From positions 2,852,001 to 2,916,000 of the forward strand of contig JAOVFP010000010.1 of assembly GCA_025738555.1 (NCBI GenBank): a DNA stretch of 64,000 nucleotides. The letters run 5' to 3'. Position numbers and translations under genes: made by a program. The DNA comes from Cyathus striatus. Taxonomy: Eukaryota > Basidiomycota > Agaricomycetes > Agaricales > Nidulariaceae. The notes under the pieces were generated by a model. The model was not told where the DNA came from, did not search any database, and was given only the letters and a program-made list of their open reading frames with translations. The first letter of the stretch is position 1. The number at the start of each line of letters is the position of its first letter. Below, in pieces: positions 21,846-33,700 of this stretch.

Positions 21846-24800
21846 CTACACCGCCGCCGCTGCCGCTGCAGCAGCAGCATCAGGATACAACTCCTGCGCG
21901 ACCTTCTCCGCCTCGGCCTCGGCCTCCCCAAGAGGCCCAGCAGGCTCCTTATACGCCTTCCCTTCCTCTTTCGTCTCCGTCTTTACCTCCTCCTTCACCT
22001 CCTTCACCTCGGGCTTCACCTCCCCCTCGCTCTTCACCTCCCCCTCGCTCTTCACCTCCACCTTCTCAGTCTTAACATCCCCACCACCAACCTCCCCAGT
22101 CCCTTCCTTAACATGTTTCCCCACAATCGCCTCCTGCCCCCCTCCCCCTCCAGGAGCCCCAACCCCACCCGCACCATCAACAACAACCGAACTAACAACC
22201 TTCTCCTCCCTCTCCCCTTCCTCCCTATGCGGAGGCTGCTGCACAACAGGCGCCGAACTCGCAACATCAACCTTAACCTCTCCAAAAATATCCCTCCCAG
22301 GCTCTGCTTTACCCGGAACACCCACAGCAGTCGTATCCTCCTTTTCTTGTTGAACCTGGGGAACAACAGGCTGCTGAACAACAATCGGCGCCCTCCCTTC
22401 CCCACCCACAGTCGACACAGCAGCAGCAACAGGCTTATTGAGCGGTGTCGTATTGCCCACCTTTGCATATTGCGCATACTAAACAAGTACCCCCATCAGC
22501 CCACATCCCAACGTAAGAGGAAAGAAAAGAACACACATTATCATAAAAATCAGGACAACTAAAATCCCAAGTCTTAACCCACTTCGCACTTTCACACTTG
22601 GCCTTCGTCCAAGGCGTACCATAAGCCAACGGGGCCAAATGCGAAAAGTTCCAAATGGCAAGACATATCAACACGGCAGCAATCTGTAGCCTCACCCTCG
22701 GCCTCAACGTGCTCGTGACGAGATCAAAGACACTGGCGAGGAGCAAGACGGCAAAGTACAGCGCGGGGAAGTAATGGTGCAAAAAGAGCTGGCGCGCCAT
22801 GAGGTAGAAAGGGAAGTAATGCAACGCCCAGCCGGTGAACAAGAACCCGCATAACGTGGTGTATTTCATCACCTTCGCTATATCACCTATCAGCCCCCAC
22901 ATAAACCATAGAAGAAAGAAAAACGAACTATTATCAAAATCCCTAAACCCTCTTTTAGCCCTCAACACCAAAATACCCACAACACCCGCATACGCAGCAA
23001 CAGCGAACGAGGAGAGCCACCACACCATCGGGTTACCAATTAGATAAATCTGCCTATGGTCTTTTACCCAAAAGTTCTATCCAGCTCATCAGCACCCTTA
23101 TTCTCTCAGACAAGTAGGAAAACGCACAATACCCCTCCTCAACCGAGGCCAAGCATCAGGCCTAGAATCAAACGAATGGCGATCCGTCAACCCCGCATTC
23201 GTAGTCCACATAACCTTCTGCAACTCCCAGAACTTGCCCAAAAATCCAGGTAGGACATAGTTCACCTTCTCCGCGTTCTCCGGCACTACAGTACAACCCC
23301 TTATCAGCTCTATCCCAAAAAAACAAGAGGAAGGGACGTACAATTAGGATGCCAACTAGTCTCAACATACCACAACGAATTATCCTTCACCGCATTCTTA
23401 TTACACGTCACCTCCTGCTGCTCATACGCCCACTCGGGCAACTTGACCTTATGCGAGAACAAATAACACCCCGTAAGCGCATGTCGGAACCTCACAACAC
23501 TCCTCAACGTGCGAACCCTCTCCTTGGAGTACTTATCCCTCCTCCCGCGATGGCCCTCGACAATCTCAACGAACCAATCATCATTGGCGTCACCCGCGAA
23601 ATGCGCCATACCGTAAGCGGACACTTCGTTCTGGAAGTCCACTTCGCTTACGGGCGGGCGGAAGTCGTGCGAGTGCAGATGCTTGGAAGTGGATATGTGT
23701 CGCAGTTTGATGCGGGAGCTGTGTGGAAGGAGGGTGAATGGTGTGCTTGGGGAGCTGTAGTCGATGTCGACGGCTGAGGCGTCGGAGGAGGCGTTGGTTA
23801 CGAGCCAGTCGTTGTTCGAGTCTCTATGTGGGTACAGTGTGATTTGTTGTTCTGCTCGAATGTGAGTATGGGATGGGGAGGATGGAGGAAAGGACGTACG
23901 TTTACTCCCGGTGGGGTAATTATGCGAATGCGAATGTAAATACCCTCCTTGGGTATTCAAATGGCGTATCGTAATAGTCGATCCAACAGCCACATCTACG
24001 CATCATCAGCTACCATTCTAAAACCACGACAAGGAAACATACCAGCATAAGTATCCTGCATCCCCTTCCCACCAAGCGTATGCTGAAACTCGGAGCTCAT
24101 AAACCCATCCCCATCACCCGAATTCTCCAAAATCGCAAAATGGATCTGAAACATCAGCATATAAAACAGAATCGGGACCACAATGAGGCACAGCGCGCGC
24201 GCGATAAAGTGCTTCATCCACATTCTAGGTGTAACCCTCAAATCCCCCAGAAGAGTCCACAATTGCATCAACGTGCTTAATCCCACAGTCGCAATCGTGA
24301 ACAGGCCAACCCATTTACAGCTCACGACGGCACCGAGGCTCAGGCCGCTGAGCATCAGCCATACCCACCACTCCTGCGAAAAGGGGAGGCGGCGATCGAC
24401 GTTACTGAATCCGACCCAGAAGAAGGTGGTTAGCGCCGTGAAGAATACGAGGGGAGAGTCCAGTAGAATGTGTCGGGATTGTGTGACGAGGCCATTTTCG
24501 AAGGTGAGGAAGAGGGAGGCGAGGAGGGCGGTGGTGGCGCGGCAGTCGAGGAGGCGCAGGGTGAGGTATGAGAGAGGGATTGTGAGTACACCTAGAGTTG
24601 CTGGGAGGAGGCGCATTGCTACGTAGGGTACGTCTGTGTATGGTCTGTTGGGTTTGGTTAGCTAGGGAGGGAAAGGGGAAAGGGAGAAGAGGGAACGCAC
24701 TTTGCGATTTCTTTGAAATCGAATTGCCCGTCGTAGCCGAAGATGAAGCCTGCGAGTGTGATGAGCAGCTTTGCGAGTGGCGGGTGGACATCGACAAAGT

Positions 24801-25198
24801 ACTGCGTCTTGATGTATTTCGATGCAAATTTACCAAAATGGACCTCGTCGAATCTGTTTCTCATTCAGCTTCATATACATATAAGAAAAAGAAAGAACGA
24901 ACACAACACTATCAGGATACGAAATCCTAAACATCCTCACAGCACACGCAACAAGCACAACACCAAAGAGTAACTTCCACTCTCCACTGGTGATATTCAT
25001 GCCAGTGACATCGCCGCCCTTGGTCGAGAGAGAGTGGATGCGTGCTGGCCCGAGCCCCTGGGACGCAGCAGCTCGCTTTGCATCTGCGTCGAGGTGGTTT
25101 TCTGAGCGAGGCGGGAAGCGCGGTTGGGGTGTGTAGGTTGATGTGGGCGGGTAGTGTGGGGGAGACGCCGGCCTGCGGGCTCGGACTGCGCCTGACAT
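21846..25198 (-). CDS. dolichyl-phosphate-mannose protein O-mannosyltransferase, PMT4 type
   Basis: Transfers mannose from dolichyl-phosphate mannose to Ser/Thr of secretory and membrane proteins in the ER. Eight exons (25198-24903, 24853-24701, 24644-24043, 23995-23900, 23851-23342, 23285-23128, 23076-22537, 22478-21846) total 2988 nt, 995 aa, with introns of 47-58 bp. Landmarks: the catalytic loop-1 acidic pair in FDEVHFG (about residues 100-106), HPPLAKLL, VPYVAMRLLPA, three MIR-type repeats (about 351-550; for example GSTITIRHLN), LPGFLGKFWELQKVMWTTN, and a multi-span C-terminal half with WNFSHLAPLAYGTPW. Yeast Pmt4 is 762 aa. Here about 210 residues of low-complexity tail follow residue 785, with repeated VKSEGE-type units and an alanine run. 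The start was taken at the first ATG before the proline-rich N-terminus. Confidence 0.93.
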
Positions 25199-25230
25199 GG
25201 CGTAGGACTTGTTAGGTTGGAATTGTGAAG

Positions 25231-25270
25231 AGAGGAGGAGGAAGAAGAAGAAGAAGAAGAAGAAGAAGGA
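25231..25270. repeat. (GAA)n microsatellite upstream of PMT4
   Basis: About 40 bp of GAA/GAG triplets, starting 33 bp before the PMT4 start codon. On the coding strand it is a (TTC)n pyrimidine tract, likely part of the PMT4 promoter or 5' leader; CT-rich tracts are common in strongly expressed fungal promoters. Confidence 0.75.
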
Positions 25271-26250
25271 AAAGTTGAGTTCAGTTGGGTGAATGAGTGA
25301 GGACAGGTTTGTTTGACGTGTCGACGTGCTGATGTTTGTTTCTGCGTAGCCGCGCTGCCCAGCCTCAAATCAAACAGATGCTGCTGCCGGTCATTCGTCT
25401 CCGCACACTTCTTCTCTCAGTCCTTTTGGATTCACATTTCAGTCATCTTTCTACGTATATTCAAAAAGGTGATGAATCCTCGGAAGTCGACAACCGACAA
25501 AGTTCCCCAGGAACGACCTGGTCACCTGAGCTTCTTCTCACTGAGTAGACCATTCAACATACCAATCATATATCATCGCTCACTTCATAATTCTAGATAG
25601 CTCACAACGTTCGCTCAGGCAGCCCAAAAGTGACTTAACTTCCCTGATCATATGTAAAATATCACCAGGCCTCCCAAAATCATGCTCATTGCATTGGCTT
25701 GAGTGCGGTCAGAAGGCAAACCATATGATTCAGCGACGCTGCTACAGTCTGCAGAACAAATTCTTAGAGCTCACCAGAACTTCAAACAGGACTGGAGTCA
25801 AGAACCGACGCTTACAGTTACACCTGCTGCACCTGCTGCTCTGGGAGACTAAGTACTTAATCGCACCCAACGTTCGCCAGGAGGCACCAGCAAGCGAACT
25901 TGGGGGTGCTGAGCATGTCTAGCGACATATGTAGTTCATTGGTACCATACCTCCATGTTTCACTCACTTGTTTACGCATAACGGTATGTTATCCAATGGT
26001 TTTTATATGACATACTCGATAGCGCGATGAAGAACAAGCAGCCACATTGACAAGCATGCCCGCAACCTGAAAGGCGACGTGTACGACCGCCATTGTGTAC
26101 CGCGTGCAAGGAACAAGGCAAGAGATACGATGCTGTTTGACTTAGTTGATGGCGAAACAAATACAATGGTGACGAAACAAGAGACAGTCTTCAAGGTAAT
26201 GACTACCTTTTGTTATTTATTAATGGTATATATACAAGGGCGACACTCAT
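25271..26250. other. no recognisable gene
   Basis: Intergenic. The part at about 25498-25597 (from CCCAGGAACGACC to TCACTTCATAA) is repeated at about 27633-27731, showing a local duplication. Short frames (25689-25922, 25972-26194) resemble nothing I know. Confidence 0.4.
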
Positions 26251-27057
26251 TCATTTAAGTAGCTGCTTCTCAATAACCTCGACACTAATCCTCGAATCCA
26301 CCGCCTTCCATTCCTGCAGATTAAACCAAGCGCCGTTACGGTATTGAGTAAACTTAATATGAATACCATTCAACCCCTTGGTGCCAACAATCTCACCCAG
26401 GATTCTCAGCATGTTGAAATTAAACCCTCTCTCTCTGTTCTTATTTGAAACAATCAGTTCGATACGCGTCAGCGCCGGCAGCCAACGAAGATGACCGATT
26501 ATAGGGAACTTTTGCAACGACACGCGGAGCACAGCGAGCTTTTTAAATCCAGGAGTCACATTTTTTACGGTAAAATACTCTCTCAAATCGGTAACCACAC
26601 ACTCGTCGGTTTCAAAGCTTTGCAAATTCGACAGCTCCGCAATGTGGCTATACCAGTGAAGTTCTTCCCGAAGATAGTTTCTGTTGGAATAAAAACGAAG
26701 AACCTCAATCCCTTTACAGATCGAAAGCACTTTGACGATGTCTGTCTTCTGCGTATAGCACGCGAACTCAATGGATTTGACGGTGTGACTGTCCACGAGG
26801 CTTAGTAAAAACTCAGACGCCGGAACGTATCCGACAGTCTTATCATTAGAGCCACATATCTTGATATATTCGTATGATTTTGGCTCCGCGCTATGTTAGT
26901 CATGTCAATTAGGTAGCTACAAACCCAACAAGAAATGTGTCGCTCACCAGCTTTGCGTTGCCAACGGGGATACGGAAGCTAGATGGTGTGGACCGTGTGG
27001 TTCAGTTCTTACAGGTGGTTTGAATATTTCGTGTTGGGTGTTTAGTGGAAGTGACAT
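26251..27057 (-). CDS. small F-box/LRR-like protein
   Basis: Two exons, 27057-26948 and 26890-26251, with a 57-bp intron (GTGAGC to ATAG), sum to 750 nt, 249 aa. The N-terminus (LPLNTQHEIF) has the LPxxxxxEIF spacing of the start of an F-box, but the rest of the F-box is not obvious. The remainder has the alternating hydrophobic pattern of Agaricomycete F-box-associated LRR regions (for example LRWLPALTRIELIVSN). F-box proteins normally recruit targets to SCF ubiquitin ligases; here the box looks degenerate, so the role is uncertain. A second N-terminal fragment of the same kind lies just upstream (about 27335-27400). Confidence 0.6.
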
Positions 27058-27731
27058 GGTGAAGAAAGTAAGTAAAGAAGGTTGGTGAGTCTTGCGTTTA
27101 TGCTGGATTTAAGTACCTCGTCGGCTAAGAATTTGTGGCGCTCCTAACTTCTATTTCGGACAAGCTGTTGGAAGCTACAGTTTACAGCTTCCTGAAGTCT
27201 TGTGCTGAGAATCAGCAAGAAGGTACAAGCACATGTGGAATTGATCTATTTTGGACGTGCTGTTGGGAGGTACAGCCTCATTAGTCTTGTGCTAAGAACC
27301 GGCTATTGTGCCCAGGGAGATACGGAAGCCATATGCACATCTGCAGCTCGCTCGAATATTTCGTCTTGGGTGCCTGGTGGAAGTGATTCAGATATGGTAA
27401 AGAAAGGAAAGTAGAAAAGATTAGTGAGTCTTGCATTCAATATGCTGGATTTACTCGTCCGCTATGAATTTGTAGCGCGCCCAACTTCTATATCGGACGT
27501 GCTGAGAGTCGGCATGAAGATACAAGAACATGTAATTAACGACTCGAAGGTCATTTAGCACAGCTATAAGTTACAGTCTGGCCCTCTGGGATTGCAGTAG
27601 AACAAATTGGACTACGTAAGATGTCGGTGGTTTTCCCCAGGAACGACCGGAGCTTCCTATTGTTTATTCTTCTCACTGAGCAGAACATTCAACATATAAA
27701 TACATCACCGCTCACTTCATAACTCTACAGT
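27058..27731 (-). repeat. duplicated upstream part of the F-box-like gene
   Basis: About 27280-27420 repeats, with changes, the 26955-27070 region that holds exon 1 of the neighbouring gene (here the minus-strand frame reads LPPGTQDEIFERA). About 27633-27731 repeats 25498-25597. No downstream exons follow, so this is a dead partial duplicate. Confidence 0.55.
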
Positions 27732-28729
27732 GCAACCGGGTACCTCTCCAACACGTCACGTTTTAGGTAAAGAATTTTTTTGCGGATATTTTTGATATTT
27801 TATTCAGAAGGAAACCAACCAAAAGAATACGATTTACGTTGTCTTCTCAAATTTTCCCACGCTGTTTCGGGTGGATCAGAAAATTTTGGGGCTATTTTGA
27901 CAAAGTTTGTAATTGATTTAACCAAGACGCATACCAAACATGTTGAAAATAACGCTTTCTCCACTCAGACAGTATTTCTAAGGAACAATTACCATTTATG
28001 GGAGGCAGATCTAGGAAAAGACTTCAGCCAGAGAATCTTAGGGTTAGAAATTCTCACGAATTACATAATATTATTACTATATATAGTATAGATATGATTA
28101 TGTAATAAGGGTTGTTTCATTTTTTCCGGGACCAAAAAAAAATAATCGGCTAATCATCTTGTAATTCACAGCAATGATAGAACTAACCAATCTATCATCT
28201 CTACATGTGGTTTGGAGTTGATTAGAAGTGTTGGTGAAAAGTAGTTTATGTTTTAAAAAATTTGATGGTTCCCTGCCAAATTAAGTGATGCGAGGTGACC
28301 GGTTGCACTGTAGCTCAAAACCCTCCCTATCCCCTAGAATGTCCATCAAATTCAAAAATAACGTCGGCGTAATATCTTCATGTGGCATGGGTAAGACATG
28401 CAATGGCCACAGCACTCGCTACCAACCCCCTCAGTCCAGTCACGCTCCTCACCCGCTAATCATCCTTTATTCTGGTGCTTAACATGACAGTGATACTCTA
28501 TATTACCATTTTAGAAGCGGTCATAAGTCTACTGTCTGATGACATTCTCCGGAAAGTTTGGATATTTATGATGTAGATATGTGGCAGTGAAAACCTGTGC
28601 GTGATTACCATTAATAACTCCAACAAAACTTGATCGTGATGCTGTCACAAATAATTAGGCATCTGGCACTATATTAAAGTTGAGAGTAATTCTTGGATCT
28701 CCCACAAAACCATGGCCAGTTCCCCTAGC
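27732..28729. other. no recognisable gene
   Basis: AT-rich intergenic DNA. A 103-codon frame at 27780-28091 matches no family I know and lacks splice context. Confidence 0.4.
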
Positions 28730-30310
28730 ATGACTGAGTTTTTTCTAGTTTTGAAGCACCAGCAAATTGTCAGCGTATGTCCTTTCATTATACTTCTTTG
28801 AAGATAATTTCTGAGTTATTTCCATCTACTCTATAAAGTATGTTCATGGCAAGCTTATCTAATCTCTACGAATTCAATTAAGTACTAAGCACTGATCAGC
28901 AGTTGCGAATCTTTCTTTCCTCGTGAGTCAGTACATCAACTACCCATCAACTACCTTGTTGCCGGTCGCTGACGAATGGCAGCTATACGAGTATTTCATT
29001 ACGTTCCCCCTCGAGCTTAAATACATCTGGAATGCTCCTTGGGGATTTATAAAGATAGTATATCTTATAACGAAGTACCTCCCCTTCAGTGATACCTCTC
29101 TGGTCCTCTTGCGTTGGTTATATCTTCTGATGATATATTGAAATTTGTTGACCTACGTCTACTAGGGCATTTCTATCCGCACCTGTCAGCCAAACATTGT
29201 TACAATCTCTTCATTACCAGTGTATGTAAGTCCATATCCCAGTGTGGCATACATGAACGACACTAATTCGGATTAGGGATCGTTCTAGTAGGAATGAGTA
29301 TTACAGAAGGTGAGATAGTGAATTTCTAGATGGGAGCATAATACAATGACAGTTACAGTAATATTTGCAGTGCGTGTCTGGGCTATTTGGGGGAAAAATA
29401 GACGGTCCACATTCCTCCTTCCAGTCTTTTTTATCATGTGCTGGTTGCCTTCATACGTCATAGTTGTTCAAGCTGTGAGCACAGCAAAGTGTGAGTACTT
29501 CACACCGCTACTAGTACATAAGACAACAGTAATATAAGAAAATATATAGTCAAAAGTCAAGATCTTATTCCAAGAGGATGTTTAGTGACAGAAAAAATCA
29601 GTACTATCAGAATCTCTGTAGCATGGGGAATTCTTTTAGTATATGACATGGGTGAATTCTTTAAAATTTTATTTCAATTGGATTTGATAGAACTTAGTTG
29701 AGCAGTGATAATGACTTGCATGCTCATTCCGGCAGTTAATGCTTGTGGGTTGGACTACAGCTCTTTTTAGGCGATCCGCCCTTATACTGATATCTTATAG
29801 TTAAACAAAATGGAATGTCACAACTGACGAGGACCTTGTACAGGGATGGTATGAATTTTCTACACTATACAACTCTGCCTCTAGTTCTAATATTTCATTA
29901 CGTAAAGGAATTATCTACTACATATTTCTATTCAGTGAGCAGTCAGTACTCAGTGCTATGCAGATATAACTGATTATAATTTTATCAGTTTTATCCTTGG
30001 TAAATCTAATCGTCGACCTTACAATGCCAGTGAGTGTACTATGGCTTAAAACATCATCAAATTACAATTTCTGACAATAAATGATAGCCAGACTACTTTG
30101 ACCTTGTTGTATAGTAAATTTAAACGTTCTACTTTTAGCTAAAGCATATTCTGATGTAAACTCCATATCAATAGTACGGGACGAGTCATTCGGGCAAATC
30201 TGGCCTGTAGGGTAGTTCTCAATTTACGCGAAGTAGGACAAGACCATCGGAACGAAGATGAACTGTGCACTTCTACCACCCTCAGAATTGGATCTACCAG
30301 GGTAAAATAA
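28730..30310 (+). CDS. DUF6533 integral membrane protein (copy A)
   Basis: An Agaricomycete-specific multi-pass membrane family of unknown function. Exons traced: 28730-28774, 28932-29112, 29166-29225, 29277-29309, 29353-29490, 29550-29651, 29706-29744, 29801-29848, 29908-29934, 29989-30029, then a last exon ending at 30310. Evidence: the DUF6533 start ELKYIWNAPWGFIKIVYLIT, then VIFAVRVWAIWGKNRR, SQLTRTLYRDG, GIIYYIFLF, and a final exon with RVVLNLREVGQDHRNEDE. Exons 3, 4, 8, 9 and 10 have exactly the same lengths (60, 33, 48, 27, 41 bp) as in copy B. One small exon between 30030 and 30170 could not be placed with confidence: the last exon needs a two-base carry-over. The first exon is inferred. 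Confidence 0.7.
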
Positions 30311-30788
30311 CTTCCTAGTGTCTCATACTACATACTAGCATATCATCATCATTTTCCAGAAAGCGTTATATATATACGTGTTCTGCACTGGTTGCACATG
30401 TATCCCATCTTCCAACTACGAGTCGAATATTACATGTGACCAATCGGATCACTCAAGTGTACACTTTATCAATTCGGATTATCCTGACGTTCACTGTAAC
30501 TTTAAGGCTATGAGTCACAGTCTGGGATTTCGGTAGAATAAATTGGACTACTAAATACGCAAGATGCCGATAGCTTTTCCCAAGGTTTTCCTAGACTTAT
30601 CATAATAAGCCACTTTTAAATGAAGCCACGAGCCTCTCAGGAATATGACATGAACGTCGGCACTTGTCGCTCAAACTTGATCGAATAAAAGCAGTGCTAA
30701 TTTCTACTAAGTAAGCTTACATGAATACACATTAGTACTTATCAAACGCACTGTAACCATTCGACGAAACCCTAAAAGAACGGAGACT
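30311..30788. other. intergenic, convergent gene ends
   Basis: No gene. About 30510-30590 resembles 27570-27650 (AAATTGGACTAC and nearby blocks), another dispersed fragment of the duplicated sequence of this neighbourhood. Confidence 0.4.
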
Positions 30789-33700
30789 CTACTGGGGATA
30801 AGCACCGAGTTTACACTGTGTAACAGCAGCTTCTTTCATGCGAACCCAGAGTCCTCCCTGGATGGCATAAACAACAATACAAAGCAGCTATACTAAAATT
30901 TTAACATACCTTGCTAGAAATTGTCATATGAACTTGTGGATGAATCTCCTCAGACCCTTTAGGGCCTTGAGCACCTTCCCATTCCTTTGGAGGAAGACTA
31001 TCTAGAGGTTGGGCATCTCTAGCCAGAGTAAATGTCGAATACTGTTGTAACAACCGAACGAGAAAGAAAGAAGCTTCGTTGTATGCAAACTACATCAATG
31101 TTATATGGTGCGAGCTCTCAAAATTGTTTCGCTGCTAACCTGCTGTCCAAGGCAGATACGAGGTCCGGCATTAAACGGACAGAATATGAACGGGTTAGGT
31201 GTTAGGTATTTTGAAAGACGTTCATCAATGAAGCAATTAGGATCAAACATCAACGCTGACGTAGTTCTACAGTTGGGGACAGTCAAAGGCAGCAATTTTT
31301 ATTACACTATTTAAACGATTTTTTTATGAAAAAATAACTTCAGATTCAGAATCAGAGACCTCAAAAACGTCCAAAAATGCACTTAGAATCTTTTTCCCAC
31401 GAGTTTCTGAGATGGCCAAAATTTTCGGCCAAAATAATGAAATTTTATATACCTTTTGAGGGCTCTGTGAGGTGCCGCGAGCACATGTCTATCTCGGATG
31501 TGATATAATTGACTCGATTGCCATCATTGCAGCTTTTGACACACTACAGTGCTGCTTTTGACATCATACAGCCCACTCTGCAGCTTTTCCTGTCAACCCA
31601 ATATGATATGCACTCATGAAATGCCAGGAACAATTAATGAACCGCCGAATTACATCAACAGGGCATGCATCAAGAGGTAACCATTCACCATCATCAGCAT
31701 TGTCCAGCACCTTTACCATTTCAACCAGATCATTTGCAAGCTCTTTATCTTCCAATAAATCTTGCTCTTCTGCCTCATCTACATCTGAATTCACCAAAAC
31801 TGAATCTTCCCTCTCCCAGTCCACTCTCAAGCTATCAAACATAACTAGGATATCCTCATGTGGTGGAACTGATGGGAGATCTGGTACACTGCTGTGAGCA
31901 TGTAAAGTATGTGAGAGAGTTGGTGCAAGTGAGGGCTGAGAAACATTCCTCAGGCCATGCAAATTGGTTTTCTGTTTCTCAGATGGGTGTCCTTGAGGCT
32001 GACTCATCCTGCAAAACAGATTACAATAGAAAGTAGTGTGCATGGAATTGAAACTGGGTAGCACACAGTATATTATTTATTCTTCTCAGTCCCAATAGCA
32101 TATTTATCTGACCATCAATGTTTGTCAGTATTGATAAAGCACTGGTTGAAGCAGATTTTGTTCCTTTTTTTTCTCAACAATGGCTCAATGAACAGGTCTC
32201 ATTTATTGGAATCAGTAATAATATAATAAAAGGAGTTGAATGGCGATTTTTTTCTGAATTTAACACTTTTTTCTGTAGATGGCCAAATTTTTTGGCATGA
32301 AAAAAATCTATTTTCATTTTTAGACGGAATGGCTCGTAGGAATCTCATGAAAGTTGTACCGATTGAAAGCTATTTCAATCCACTTTCAATCCCGAAGAAG
32401 TCCGAGGCAAAAAAAAATCGTTGATTTTTTTTGCTGCCTTTGACTGTCCCCAACTGTAGTGCGATCGAGATCATAAATAGGCACCACGCTCACCATCGGG
32501 ACCCCAGAGATCAGTACGACGATGTATCACAAAAACGCTGTAGGTAACTCTTGTTCCAGCGGGAATGTAGAGCGGGAGAGCTCCAGAAGTCTTTGATTCC
32601 AGAAGGGTATCTTTGTTTGCTTCTCGACTGTTCAAAGGGCTACAAGCAATTTTAGTCGTGTTGCATTAAAGCTGGATGAGAGCTTACACAGGGGGATATA
32701 ATCGCAAAACCTCTATAAGTTGGCATTGTAAGTAGATAATGAGTATACAAAAAATGGAAAGATTAACCATTCAAGAATGCTCTGAGATATCTCATCTCGT
32801 GAATATTGTTGTACGAGGGATATTCTGTTGTCCCGGTTATAAGAAGGATCTCCTCTCGGAGTCTCTGAGTAACCTTTGGATACTTAGCCAACATGTAGAG
32901 TGAAAAAGTCAATAGTGATGCAGTCTATCATTATGTCAGTTCGCTCGTCAATTGTTTAGAACCGATCTTACTGTATCGCGTCCAGCCACTAGGAGGTTAA
33001 CAAGCTATCATATTTCACGTTCCAATCAGCGGCTCATAGTTATGAAATATTTCGGTACAGTATATACCTCATCCTTGATGATTGTAGGATCTGTCGTCGA
33101 GTCAAATTTCAGTTATTGTTGAACGACATGAACAACTTACCTTCAGTTTTTTGAATCAAATGATCAAGAAGACTTACAGACCTCTCTTTCCCTAATTCTT
33201 CATTTTTAGCCTGCTTCCTCGTAATCGCTCCCTCCATAAGCGGCATAAAAAAATCATCAACAATCATCCTGTTTGGTCTGATTATATCACCCATGAGCTC
33301 TGCAAGTGGCCAGATCTCTCCTTTTCGTTCCCGAATGCAGACTTGTTGCCCACATTCCAATAAGGCGGCGACGAAGCGATTCGAAGGATGATTATTATAC
33401 ACTGGCGGGTTAGCCTTCCCAGATGATTTTGGACATTCCAGTCCAGCATTTAGAGATCCCACGTCGGTACCGAAGAGGAATTGCGTAGCAGAATCAAGTG
33501 TAAACCTGGAGACGAGGTCCTGTTACAACGAACATGTTAGGTGGGTATTCCTGTTACATTTATTTATGATTAACCACCTGAAAGTCGATATGATAACCCT
33601 CGGATAGTCTCGCCTTAGCTTGTCGCAATGCTTTATCGGTGTGTACAGCGAAAATATCCAAATCGTTGAAGCGGTCTTTAACGAAGAAAGGACGAGTCAT

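Noticed and set aside
22052..22562. Long frames on both strands opposite the PMT4 tail
   Set aside because: They are shadows of the low-complexity last exon of PMT4; the exon is fixed by the total frame of the eight-exon model.
24402..25368. Ser/Arg/Pro-rich frames overlapping PMT4 exons 1-3
   Set aside because: They are out of frame with the PMT4 exons, which carry conserved family motifs.
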